In this document: in pieces, positions 8,262 to 16,596 of the stretch
Layout of the letters: each line of letters starts with the position of its first letter
How positions within the stretch are numbered: the stretch's first letter is position 1
Assembly (NCBI RefSeq): GCF_019837165.1
Contig: NZ_JAGYHC010000001.1
Span: forward strand, 620,001 to 684,000
Reading direction: 5' to 3'
Source: Virgibacillus sp. NKC19-3
Lineage (GTDB): Bacteria; Bacillota; Bacilli; Bacillales; Amphibacillaceae
Length of the DNA stretch: 64,000 nt
Translations under genes and position numbers: made by a program
Notes under the pieces: generated by a model
The model's database searches: none
Seen by the model: the letters and a program-made list of their open reading frames with translations, nothing else
Told to the model about the DNA's origin: nothing

Positions 8262-9859
8262 TGGTTGATAATATGAAAAAAACCGGTGCCCTCTCCCAAT
8301 TTATACGAAAACGAGATCGCATTCGTATCCCACTATGGTTAATTGGAATTTCTTTTTTTACATTGATGATTCCTATTGCTTTTGCAGATTTATATCCTTC
8401 TCAACAAGATAGAGAAGGTATGGCTGAAACCATGGAAAACCCGGCGATGACAGCAATGATTGGGAAAGGCGATCTAAGCAATTACACCATTGGTGCGATG
8501 ACGGCACATCAAATGCTGCTTCTTACAGCGGTTGTGGTTGGGTTGATGAGTATTTTGCTTGTGACTCGACACACACGAGCAGATGAAGAAGACGGGCGCA
8601 TTGAAATGGTTCGTTCTCTGCCAGTTGGACGCCTTTCTAATTTAAATGCAACCTTATTTGTTTTCGTGATAACCCATGTAATCTTAGCGTTCATCATTGG
8701 TTTTGGGTTATATACTTTAGGGATCGAAAGTATGGATCTGGAAGGATCTCTGCTATATGGTGCGACTTTAGGTGCCACCGGTATCTTCTTTGTCGGGGTA
8801 ACTGCGCTATTAGCACAGCTTTCGGAGAGTTCCCGCGGTACGATTGGTTTATCTATAGCGATGCTTCTTGTTGCCTACCTTGTTCGTGCAATTGGGGACG
8901 TAGGTAATGAAACCCTGTCATGGATTTCCCCGTTAGGTTGGGTAACGCAGACAGAGGTCTACGGGACGAATAATTGGTGGCCGATTATATGGATGCTCGG
9001 CGTTTCTATTATTCTATTTATCCTTGCTAATTATTTGAATGCTATTCGTGATTTGGAAGCAGGATTTTTCCCGGCTAAACCAGGTAGAAAATATGCCACC
9101 TCATTTTTACAAACGCCAATAGGGTTAGCGCTAAAGCTTCAACGAACGGGCGTCATTGCTTGGGCGGTTGGTATGTTGGTGATGGGCATTGCTTATGGAT
9201 CTGTGATGGGTGATTTGGAATCTTTCTTTGAAGGTAATGAGGTCATGGAACAAATGCTCATGGAAGAGGAAGGTTATACATTAACAGAGCAATTTATCCC
9301 CACGTTAATGATTGTCATGGCACTGCTTGCAACAGTTCCTCCCGTTATGGCAATGAATAAACTGCATGGGGAAGAGAAAAAGGATCGGATTGGCCATTTG
9401 CTTGGAAGAGCTGTTTCACGCACAAGGCTGATGGGAAGTTATATAGTCATTTCCGTTGTGAGTGGATTTGTGATGCTATCTCTTACTGTTATTGGTCTAT
9501 GGGCTGCTGGATCTACTGTTATGGAGGATGGATTTGATTTTGGAACGATCTATGGAGCAGCTCTGGTGTATTATCCAGCCATGCTTGTGACGATTGGCTT
9601 AGCTGTATTGCTTATTGGTTTTCTTCCCAAGCTGACTAGTGTCATTTGGCTCTATGTATTTTACTCCTTCATCGTTCTTTATTTAGGGGGATTATTCCAA
9701 TTCCCGGATTGGGTAGGGCAACTATCGCCATTTGGCTATATCCCACAACTCCCCGTTGATGATATGGAGTGGGCGCCAGTCGGGATTTTAACGGTGATTG
9801 CTGTTGTATTGATGGTTATTGGGTTAGTTGGATATAGGAAACGGGATGTGGAAGGGTGA
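8261..9859 (+). CDS. ABC-2 type exporter permease, twelve-segment
   Basis: This 532-residue membrane protein has two similar halves, each with about six hydrophobic segments, separated by a cytoplasmic stretch around residues 260-290 and an acidic extracellular loop. Its architecture matches the large polyketide/antibiotic exporter permeases found next to TetR regulators in Gram-positive bacteria. The ATG overlaps the ATPase stop, giving a strict TetR-ATPase-permease operon that ends at a terminator near 9950. The substrate is unknown. Confidence 0.8.
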   Translation: MVDNMKKTGALSQFIRKRDRIRIPLWLIGISFFTLMIPIAFADLYPSQQDREGMAETMENPAMTAMIGKGDLSNYTIGAMTAHQMLLLTAVVVGLMSILLVTRHTRADEEDGRIEMVRSLPVGRLSNLNATLFVFVITHVILAFIIGFGLYTLGIESMDLEGSLLYGATLGATGIFFVGVTALLAQLSESSRGTIGLSIAMLLVAYLVRAIGDVGNETLSWISPLGWVTQTEVYGTNNWWPIIWMLGVSIILFILANYLNAIRDLEAGFFPAKPGRKYATSFLQTPIGLALKLQRTGVIAWAVGMLVMGIAYGSVMGDLESFFEGNEVMEQMLMEEEGYTLTEQFIPTLMIVMALLATVPPVMAMNKLHGEEKKDRIGHLLGRAVSRTRLMGSYIVISVVSGFVMLSLTVIGLWAAGSTVMEDGFDFGTIYGAALVYYPAMLVTIGLAVLLIGFLPKLTSVIWLYVFYSFIVLYLGGLFQFPDWVGQLSPFGYIPQLPVDDMEWAPVGILTVIAVVLMVIGLVGYRKRDVEG

Positions 9860-9928
9860 CTTCAGAAAATCAAATCATGTTATTCATGTGGATATGAACA
9901 CATGCTCATTTGTTAGAAAGTTCGTAAA

Positions 9929-9958
9929 GGCACCTGTACGTGTAGGTGTCTTTTTTTT
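9929..9958 (+). terminator. Terminator of the TetR/ABC operon
   Basis: GGCACCT pairs with AGGTGTC (one G-U) around an 8-nt loop, followed by eight T residues. Confidence 0.85.
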
Positions 9959-10043
9959 AAAAGTAAATGGTTAAAGTTGAGCTATCTTCATTTGATTATG
10001 CACGCCATCTATTTGAAAATTTATTTTAAAAAACAATTCCATC

Positions 10044-10081
10044 TTGTAAGTGTTTACAAATGTCGAAAAGTATCGTATACT
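10044..10081 (+). promoter_or_regulatory. Promoter with overlapping palindromic operator of the LacI-type gene
   Basis: TTGTAA-GTGT-TTACAA is a perfect palindrome at 10044-10059. Its right half provides a -35 box TTTACA (10053-10058), and TATACT at 10076-10081 is the -10 box at exactly 17 bp. The overlap of operator and -35 box suggests negative autoregulation by the LacI-family product (inference). Confidence 0.65.
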
Positions 10082-10127
10082 AACTTTAATGCCAACGATG
10101 GCAAAAATAATGAAGGAGTAGCTAATA

Positions 10128-11129
10128 GTGCAAAAAGTTACAATAAAAGATGTTGCTGAGAAGAGTCAGACTTCCGTTCGTACCGTTTCACGAGTTATTA
10201 ATGATCATCCCAATGTGAAAACTTCCACTCGTATACGGGTGCAAAAAGTTATTGAAGAACTCGATTTCAAAGTCAATTTTGTTGCTAGAAGTTTAAAGGA
10301 GCAAAAAACGAATCAAATTGTTATTTTCATTGATTGGCGTAATGGAGAATATTGGGGGGCTTTTCATAATGAAATTTTTCATGAAATTCATCGATTAGCC
10401 AAATATTATAACTACCGAATAGTCATTTCTGCTTCATCTCCGGATATCTTTGAAGAAGATGAAAATGATGGGTTTCACTTAGTTAAGCATAAACTGTGTG
10501 ACGGTGCTATTATATTTGATCCAATCAATAATGATCAACGGGTTCAATATTTAAAAGAAAGTAATACGCCATTCGTTTTAATAGGAGATAGCCATCATGA
10601 TGTTGATGTATCGTATGTAGGCGTTGATAATTTTTATTTAGGATACCTGGGAGCAAAATCAATATATGATCATGGTTATAGATCTACACAGCTTTTTTTA
10701 GGAAAGAAAGCGTCTATTATTAATCAGAAGCGCGCGCAAGGATATAGAAGTTTTTGTCAAGAGAAGGGTCTAATAGATAACGTTTATTTTGGGTTATCCA
10801 ATTTAAAAGCGGTATACCAAAAAACGTTAGAAAGCATAGATTCTCAACAAACAGATTCATTTTTTGTCTCAGGTGATGAACGAGCAATAGCTGTATACAG
10901 GGCTATACAGGAAAGGGATATTAAAATAGGAAAAGAAGTGGGGGTTCTTGGTATTGACAATTTAGGTATGAGTGAGTACCTTTATCCAGACTTGACAACG
11001 CTTGCACAGCCAAAACAAGATATAGCAAAGTCAACAATAGACTTGTTGGTTGAACAAATAAACAAACATCAACATAAGACAAGCCAACGAATACTTTATC
11101 CTACGCTTGTTGAAAGACAATCCCTTTAA
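10128..11129 (+). CDS. LacI family transcriptional regulator
   Basis: The 333-residue protein begins with a LacI helix-turn-helix (TIKDVAEKSQTSVRTVSRVI) and hinge helix (KVNFVARSLKEQKT), followed by a periplasmic-binding-protein-like sensor domain ending near TTLAQPKQDIAK. The GTG start at 10128 has GAAGGAG upstream. It precedes the truncated psuG gene, so it may once have controlled pseudouridine or nucleoside breakdown; the effector is not known. Its own promoter carries a palindrome that it may bind. Confidence 0.88.
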   Translation: MQKVTIKDVAEKSQTSVRTVSRVINDHPNVKTSTRIRVQKVIEELDFKVNFVARSLKEQKTNQIVIFIDWRNGEYWGAFHNEIFHEIHRLAKYYNYRIVISASSPDIFEEDENDGFHLVKHKLCDGAIIFDPINNDQRVQYLKESNTPFVLIGDSHHDVDVSYVGVDNFYLGYLGAKSIYDHGYRSTQLFLGKKASIINQKRAQGYRSFCQEKGLIDNVYFGLSNLKAVYQKTLESIDSQQTDSFFVSGDERAIAVYRAIQERDIKIGKEVGVLGIDNLGMSEYLYPDLTTLAQPKQDIAKSTIDLLVEQINKHQHKTSQRILYPTLVERQSL

Positions 11130-11297
11130 CATGGAGTGGGTACGAATGTGTAAATGATGGGATGAGATATATTTCTACTTTTTATGTTCTGACACAGCAC
11201 ACAACTTAGGTAAATGCTTTTTGAAACTATATTTCTAGTTTATTAATCTGCTCCTTAAAAGTATCTTTACAACTTGAAAATAATTGGAGGAATGAAA

Positions 11298-11746
11298 ATG
11301 AGTTATTTAAAAATAAGTAAAGAAGTTCAAAAGGCTTTTGATGAAGGAAAACCAGTTGTAGCTCTTGAGTCTACGATAATTTCACATGGTTTCCCTTATC
11401 CGCAGAATGTAGAATTAGCCACCGAAACCGAAAAAACAATACGTGAAGAAGGGGCTGTCCCTGCAACCATTGCGATACTGGACGGTTATATCCACATTGG
11501 ACTGACAGAGGATGAAATAGAATTGCTTGGCAAATCCCCGAATGCATTTAAGACAAGTATTCATGATATTCCGAGCGTACTATCCAGTAATCAAATTGGG
11601 GCTACCACCGTAGCAGCAACAATGTATGCATCTGAGTTAGCTGGCATACGCTTTTTTGCTACTGGTGGTCTGGGCGGTGTTCATTATGGGGTGAATGAAT
11701 CATACGATATTTCTGCTGATTTGCCAACGTTAGCAAAAACAAAAGT
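11298..11746 (+). pseudogene. psuG: psuG, pseudouridine-5'-phosphate glycosidase, 3'-truncated
   Basis: The ATG at 11298 has GGAGG upstream, and about 149 codons match the N-terminal half of PsuG: PVVALESTIISHGFPYP, IGATTVAATMYAS, FATGGLGGVHYG and DISADLPTLAKT. Intact PsuG is about 300 residues and splits pseudouridine phosphate into uracil and ribose-5-phosphate. The match stops at about 11746, exactly where reversed guanine-deaminase sequence begins, so the following ~30 codons of the open frame are chimeric. The conserved segment after LAKT, which carries the catalytic lysine in the family, is absent. No psuK is nearby. Almost certainly non-functional. Confidence 0.88.
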
Positions 11747-11844
11747 ATATTATTATCTTTTACAAGAACTGCACCAAACGGCTGTCCGCCATCTTTTACA
11801 TTTTCTACAGCTAGATTTACTGCTCGTTCCATGAATTTATCCAT
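11747..11844 (-). pseudogene. guaD-like nucleoside deaminase, inverted 5' fragment
   Basis: Reading leftward from the ATG at 11844 (preceded by TGGAGG), about 32 codons give MDKFMERAVNLAVENVKDGG and QPFGAVLVKDN, the N-terminus of a CMP/dCMP-type guanine or nucleoside deaminase. The similarity ends at 11747-11749, where psuG antisense begins. The missing remainder lies in opposite orientation at 12113-12468. Flipping 11747-12112 would rejoin the two parts in frame. Confidence 0.85.
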
Positions 11845-11865
11845 TTTTCAGCCTCCATTTTAGAA

Positions 11866-11899
11866 AAATTGGTTGTCTCCAATCCTTTAGACGACAACC
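11866..11899 (-). terminator. Terminator between the small ORF and the guaD-like start
   Basis: On the minus strand GGTTGTC (11899-11893) pairs with GACAACC (11877-11871) and is followed by AATTTTTC. It would end transcripts of the 24-codon ORF upstream. Confidence 0.65.
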
Positions 11900-11928
11900 T
11901 TCGTTGCAATATGCAATAAGGATAATTT

Positions 11929-12003
11929 TTAGACTTTCTTAGCTGCTCTTCCAAGCGCTTTCTCCAAGTTAGATACATGCTGCACAGTTTTCCTTTTAGC
12001 CAT
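11929..12003 (-). CDS. Possible small 24-residue basic peptide
   Basis: An ATG at 12003 with a strong GGGAGGGG site begins a 24-codon frame: MAKRKTVQHVSNLEKALGRA, then AKKV and stop. A terminator follows 30 bases downstream, so promoter-side spacing, ribosome site and terminator form a complete unit. It sits inside the inverted segment between the two halves of the deaminase gene. The peptide is lysine/arginine-rich with an amphipathic helix pattern. I do not recognise a family; it may also be a gene remnant. Confidence 0.4.
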   Translation of the reverse strand: MAKRKTVQHVSNLEKALGRAAKKV

Positions 12004-12112
12004 AAATGACCCCTCCCATAATGGAATTTGACGATCATATTATTATACAATTTTACTATAGAGTGAGCTATATGGGCAAACGAATGTGTTACGAAAGGGA
12101 TCGTTACTAATA

Positions 12113-12468
12113 CTATTACTGAAGGGGTCAATGAGCTACATGAAACATATGATGTTAGTGGACATGCAGAAATGCTGGCTATTCGACGCGCACAGAAAGA
12201 ATTACAAACGAATGACTTATCGGCATATACTATGTACGCAAGCGGGGAGCCTTGCCCCATGTGTTTAGCAGCAATGTATCTCGCCGGAATTGAAAATGTT
12301 TTTTACTGTGCCTCCATGGAGGAAGCGGTTGAGGCTGGATTAGGGAAAGCAAAAACAATATACGAGGACATGCAAAAGCCAAAATCAGAACGAACTCTTT
12401 CCATGATACATATGCCACTGGATGACGGGGCAGAAAATCCAATGACGTTATGGAGAGAACGGAAGTAA
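12113..12468 (+). pseudogene. guaD-like nucleoside deaminase, 3' fragment
   Basis: About 118 codons carry the catalytic core of a cytidine-deaminase-fold enzyme: GHAEMLAIRRAQ supplies the zinc-binding His and catalytic Glu and SGEPCPMCLAAMY the two zinc cysteines. Homologues are about 155 residues with MDKFMERA-type N-termini, which here lie inverted at 11747-11844. The frame is closed upstream by a TGA at 12064-12066. A shorter product starting at a Met within the core (12169 or 12172) would lack part of the zinc site, so the gene is judged broken. Confidence 0.85.
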
Positions 12469-12551
12469 TGTCAGGGGTCTGTCTCTGAATACATTAACGT
12501 ATTAGTATATGGGGGATAAACACCAAACAAGAAAATGTTAGGAGCCATACT

Positions 12552-14291
12552 ATGAAAGAACAACAAAATGATCAAGGTCTAAAATCCTTTATTTCCCTCT
12601 TATTATCAACAAATATCCCAAAGTTGGCTCTGACATTAGGCTTAATTGGTAGTGTAATCACAACACTGGTAGGATTAACCATTCCATTGCTGACAAGAGA
12701 AATAGTAGATGGCTTTTCCCTGGAATCTATAAGCGCTACGATTATCATTGCTATCGGAGCGGCTTTTATTTTGCAGGCAGTGATTGATGGTTTTTCTACC
12801 TATCTATTAGCTTCGGTTGGGCAAAAAATTGTTGCACGACTAAGGGAAATGATGTGGCTAAAACTCATTCGTTTGCCCGTCAGTTACTTTGATAAACAGA
12901 CAAGTGGTGAATCGGTGAGTCGTGTTGTTAATGATACGGGGATTGTGAAAGATCTGATTTCCACCCATTTTCCACAGTTTATTACAGGAGTCATTTCCAT
13001 CATAGGGGCAGTGACGATTCTATTCCTGATGGATTGGAAAATGACATTAATAATGTTGATTGCTGTACCATTTACGATTGCGTTGATGATCCCGCTAGGA
13101 AGAAGGATGGCGAAAATCTCGCGAGGTATGCAGGATGAGACAGCAACGTTTACAGGAAATATTCAACAAACACTTGCTGAAATTCGTCTCATGAAGTCTT
13201 CAACTGCTGAGCCTGTTGAAGAGAAAAAAGGGACGGGGGACATAGGAAAACTGCTTACATTTGGATTAAAGGAAGCACGTATTCTAGCTCTAATTGGCCC
13301 CCTTATGTATCTGATTATTATGGTTGTTGTCGTGGTAATCATTGGATATGGAGGCATACGTGTTGCTGAGGGGTCGATGTCGACAGGCTCTCTTGTTGCA
13401 TTTTTACTTTACCTTTTCCAGATCATTATGCCGATTACGACATTTGCGATGTTTTTTACCCAATTGCAAAAGGCTAAAGGTGCGACAGAGCGGATTATCA
13501 ACATTATCGACTTGCCTAAGGAGGTAGGCCAATCCGGTGTAGAGAAGGATATTTCAAATGAAGCAATTTATGTATCACATGTTTCTTTTGCCTATAATGC
13601 GAATGAACCTGTACTAGAAAATGTGTCTTTCGAAGCACAACCTGGAGAAAAGGTTGCTTTTGCCGGACCAAGTGGTGGAGGTAAATCCACATTATTCAGT
13701 TTGATCGAGCGGTTTTATGAACCAACTGCAGGAGATATACGAATCGGGGATACGTCGATAACGGATTTATCGATGAAATCATGGCGTGATCAAATTGGGT
13801 ATGTTTCTCAGGAAAGTGCGATGATGGCGGGAACCATCCGTGAAAACTTAATTTATGGATTAAGCGAGCCTGAACGTATACTAGATTCGCGACTATGGGA
13901 AGTTGCTGAAATGGCTTATGCGGATCAATTTATTAAGACATTCTCAGAAGGGTTGGATACGAAAGTGGGGGAGCGTGGTGTGAAGCTCTCCGGCGGACAG
14001 AGACAACGGATAAACATTGCACGTGCATTCCTGCGAGATCCTAAAATCCTCATGATGGATGAGGCAACCGCAAGCTTGGATAGTCAATCGGAAAAGGTTG
14101 TTCAGCAGGCATTGACGAGGTTGATGGAGGGGCGTACAACCTTTGTTATCGCACATCGATTATCAACCATTACAGATGCCGATCAGATCATCTTTATTGA
14201 AAAAGGGAGGGTAACAGGGAGAGGAACGCATCAGGAATTGACACAAACCCACGCCCTGTATCGTGAATTTGCCCAGCAGCAATTAACATGA
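12552..14291 (+). CDS. bmrA: BmrA-like multidrug ABC exporter half-transporter
   Basis: The 579-residue protein fuses six N-terminal membrane segments (about residues 15-310) to one ATPase domain and strongly resembles B. subtilis BmrA (YvcC), a homodimeric multidrug exporter. ATPase motifs are Walker A GPSGGGKST, Q-loop YVSQES, signature LSGGQRQR, Walker B ILMMDEATASLD and switch His in VIAHRLST. ATG at 12552 has TTAGGAG upstream. The 83-bp gap upstream contains no BmrB-like leader ORF, so the attenuation known for bmrA in B. subtilis is not evident. Single gene. Confidence 0.88.
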   Translation: MKEQQNDQGLKSFISLLLSTNIPKLALTLGLIGSVITTLVGLTIPLLTREIVDGFSLESISATIIIAIGAAFILQAVIDGFSTYLLASVGQKIVARLREMMWLKLIRLPVSYFDKQTSGESVSRVVNDTGIVKDLISTHFPQFITGVISIIGAVTILFLMDWKMTLIMLIAVPFTIALMIPLGRRMAKISRGMQDETATFTGNIQQTLAEIRLMKSSTAEPVEEKKGTGDIGKLLTFGLKEARILALIGPLMYLIIMVVVVVIIGYGGIRVAEGSMSTGSLVAFLLYLFQIIMPITTFAMFFTQLQKAKGATERIINIIDLPKEVGQSGVEKDISNEAIYVSHVSFAYNANEPVLENVSFEAQPGEKVAFAGPSGGGKSTLFSLIERFYEPTAGDIRIGDTSITDLSMKSWRDQIGYVSQESAMMAGTIRENLIYGLSEPERILDSRLWEVAEMAYADQFIKTFSEGLDTKVGERGVKLSGGQRQRINIARAFLRDPKILMMDEATASLDSQSEKVVQQALTRLMEGRTTFVIAHRLSTITDADQIIFIEKGRVTGRGTHQELTQTHALYREFAQQQLT

Positions 14292-14324
14292 GAAAAAAGG
14301 GTGGACTTGCGTACGCACGCAAGC

Positions 14325-14390
14325 CCCCCGCAGCGCTGAGCATGGTTTGTACGTTATAAACGTGTGCCCTAAACCTTTGTTTTGTTAGGT
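14325..14390. repeat. Dispersed repeat family B, copy 1 (degenerate)
   Basis: CCCCGCAGCGCTGAGC followed by GTTTGTACGTT, then TGCCCT and CCTTTGTT, in the same order and spacing as 52995-53055 and the right part of 22494-22690. It is in the 323-bp gap after bmrA. A perfect hairpin CTTGCGT-ACGC-ACGCAAG lies just before it at 14306-14323. Confidence 0.65.
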
Positions 14391-14417
14391 AAAAAAGTGG
14401 TCTAACTTCACTACATT

Positions 14418-14573
14418 CAGAGCATCATACTCCGGGAATCGTCACTCATTCGCGTGATGAGTACCCGTTCAGAGCATCAAGCTTCGATAATCGTTACTCA
14501 TTCGCGTGATGAGTACCCGTTTAGAGCATCAAGCTTTGATAATCGTCACTCATTTGCGTGATGAGGCATTACT
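14418..14573. repeat. Three-copy 52-bp direct tandem repeat
   Basis: Units start at 14418, 14470 and 14522 with an exact 52-bp period. Each begins CAGAGCATCA (TAGAGCATCA in the third) and contains ACTCATTCGCGTGATGAGT, whose ACTCAT/ATGAGT arms can form a hairpin. Units differ at a few positions. The repeat fills the gap between bmrA and the convergent oxidoreductase gene; no coding potential seen. Confidence 0.85.
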
Positions 14574-14614
14574 CAATAAGATTTGGAAAATCTGCACTGT
14601 GCTTTATAAAGGCA

Positions 14615-15601
14615 TTATAATTTAACAAGTGTGCGTCCACGAACCTCCCCTTCTAAAATTTCCTTTAGCACGTTGGGGACGCTCTCCAAGGACACTTCAT
14701 TGACAACGTCTCCTGAAAGAAATGTAGGTTTTAAATCATCTGCCAAACGTTTCCAAATTTTCGTGCGTAACTCCATCGGGCATTGAACGGAATCAATACC
14801 AAGCCAGTTCACGCCTCTGGAGATAAACGGTAGTACCGTCGTAGAAACTTTGGTTCCACCCACTAAACCACTCGTAGCAACGGATCCACCGTATTTCAAG
14901 CTGCTTAGTATATATTGAAGGGTTTGCCCGCCAACGGGGTCAATAGCAGCTGCCCATTTTTTCTTTCTTGTTGGTGTTCCGTCTGTATCGGTTACTTCCT
15001 CCCGATTTATAATTTCTTTCGCACCTAATTTTTTCAGATATTCTGCTTCACTGGATTTGCCCGTGCTCGCTGTAATGTCGTAGCCTTTTTTCGCTAGCAT
15101 GTCTACAGCGAGACTGCCGACACCGCCTGTTGCTCCTGCGACAAGTACGGAGCCATTATTCGGAGTTAACCCATTGTCTTCGAGTCTTTGGATGGATAAA
15201 CCAGCCGTTAATCCAGCTGTGCCAAGAATCATTGCTTCTTTGAGAGATAGGCCATCTGGCAGTGGTACAACCCATTCCTTGGGAACTCTGGCAACCTCGC
15301 TAAATCCGCCAGAATGTCCAGTACCAAGAGCGTAGCTTGTCACAATAACTTCATCGCCTTTTTTAAAACTTCCATCTGTAGCTTCGATAACGGTTCCGGC
15401 TAAATCAATGCCTGGAATGTGAGGGAGAGATTCAATCATCTGATTGTTAATCCCGACCATTGCATCTTTATAATTAATGCTGGAATAGGCAACCTGTATG
15501 ATTACATCTCCTTCCGATACATCATCCAACGTTATATGTTTAACGTTTAAATGCGTTTGATCCTTTTCTTTATCTAATACAAGTGCTTGAAACGTATCCA
15601 T
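14615..15601 (-). CDS. yhfP: YhdH/YhfP-family quinone oxidoreductase (acrylyl-CoA reductase type)
   Basis: The 328-residue zinc-independent medium-chain reductase has the YhdH/YhfP signature NYKDAM near residue 45, PGIDLAGTV, and a Rossmann loop VLVAGATGGVGSLAVDML for NADPH. The C-terminus LEGEVRGRTLVKL is typical. Family members reduce acrylyl-CoA or quinone-like enones with NADPH. The ATG at 15601 follows AAGGACGGG-like sequence. It stands alone and converges on bmrA. Confidence 0.85.
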   Translation of the reverse strand: MDTFQALVLDKEKDQTHLNVKHITLDDVSEGDVIIQVAYSSINYKDAMVGINNQMIESLPHIPGIDLAGTVIEATDGSFKKGDEVIVTSYALGTGHSGGFSEVARVPKEWVVPLPDGLSLKEAMILGTAGLTAGLSIQRLEDNGLTPNNGSVLVAGATGGVGSLAVDMLAKKGYDITASTGKSSEAEYLKKLGAKEIINREEVTDTDGTPTRKKKWAAAIDPVGGQTLQYILSSLKYGGSVATSGLVGGTKVSTTVLPFISRGVNWLGIDSVQCPMELRTKIWKRLADDLKPTFLSGDVVNEVSLESVPNVLKEILEGEVRGRTLVKL

Positions 15602-15813
15602 GTATTGATCCCGTCCTTTCCTATTGGAATAGCTACATCTTATTATATTTCCTTTTTATATCAGAGTAAAACATAGTGGCATTCTATTTTAGCTTATGCC
15701 ACAATATGAAGCAGATATTCCTGTCATAAACAGGAACATCACATTATACAATAAAAAGCAAAACGGCATCTCTTTCCATAGAATAACGTGTATGAAAAAG
15801 AGGATGATTTTAA

Positions 15814-16524
15814 ATGAAAGAATATGAAATGAAAGTTTACAAGGATATAAAAGTGTGGAGGCAGAAAGTGCTGAAACGATCCAGTATTTTCAACCAAGTA
15901 TCAAAGAAAGCACAAACAAAAATGAACGGGCTGATTCCTGATAAAGCGCACAACATCATAACAGAGAGCATAAAAAATATGGTAAAGGCAACCCTGATCG
16001 GATCGAATATCATATCGGCAAAACCGCAACCAGCTGGCGTGAGTTTGTACGAGAGGGATGAACTTATGAAGGAAAAGCTGACATCTTACCGGAAAACAGC
16101 GGTTATGGAAGGTGCCGGAACCGGCGCAGGGGGGATTTTCCTCGGGTTCGCTGATTTCCCATTGCTTTTATCAATCAAGATGAAGTTTTTATTTGATGCT
16201 GCTTCTGTGTATGGCTATGATCCAAATGAGTATGAGGAGCGTTTGTTCATTCTTCATGTATTCCAGCTTGCCTTTTCGAGTGATGACAAGCGAAGGGAAA
16301 CTTTTCATATAATAGCAAACTGGGAATCTGAAAAGGAAAAGCTCATGGATATGGATTGGCATGTGTTTCAACAGGAGTACCGGGATTATATAGATCTGAT
16401 TAAAATGCTGCAACTGGTACCGGGATTTGGCGCCATTGTAGGTGCATATGCTAATCATAACTTGCTTGATACACTAGGGGAGACAGCAATGAATGCATAT
16501 CGATTGCGGTTCTTACAATTGTAG
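15814..16524 (+). CDS. EcsC family protein
   Basis: The 236-residue protein matches the EcsC family in length and in the central glycine-rich stretch GAGTGAGGIFLGFADFPLLL, a likely membrane-associated helix, and the C-terminal VPGFGAIVGAYAN. EcsC is named from the B. subtilis ecsABC operon, but no ecsAB genes adjoin this copy, so it is a stand-alone paralogue. Biochemical function is unknown. ATG at 15814 follows AAGAGGATG. It ends before a strong hairpin shared with the convergent aldo-keto reductase gene. Confidence 0.82.
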   Translation: MKEYEMKVYKDIKVWRQKVLKRSSIFNQVSKKAQTKMNGLIPDKAHNIITESIKNMVKATLIGSNIISAKPQPAGVSLYERDELMKEKLTSYRKTAVMEGAGTGAGGIFLGFADFPLLLSIKMKFLFDAASVYGYDPNEYEERLFILHVFQLAFSSDDKRRETFHIIANWESEKEKLMDMDWHVFQQEYRDYIDLIKMLQLVPGFGAIVGAYANHNLLDTLGETAMNAYRLRFLQL

Positions 16525-16555
16525 AGCTTTTAACTCACGCTACGATAACGTATTT

Positions 16556-16590
16556 AAGCGCATCACTTATTCTAAAAAAGTGATGCGCTT
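16556..16590. terminator. Bidirectional hairpin between convergent genes
   Basis: A perfect 13-bp stem, AAGCGCATCACTT (16556-16568) with 16578-16590, lies between convergent genes. Neither side has a long T-run, though A/T within the stem flanks may serve; a weak bidirectional terminator. Confidence 0.55.
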
Positions 16591-16596
16591 CCTATG

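Noticed and set aside
11817-12260. 147-codon minus-strand frame across the deaminase scar
   Set aside because: It is antisense to the deaminase core, and the credible minus-strand signals here are the 24-codon ORF and the deaminase start, both in other frames.
12469-12551. BmrB-like leader ORF and attenuator before bmrA
   Set aside because: The gap is only 83 bp and holds no ORF with a ribosome site and no terminator hairpin.
14418-14573. CRISPR array
   Set aside because: The 52-bp units are directly adjacent with no unique spacers, only three copies are present, and no cas genes are in the window.
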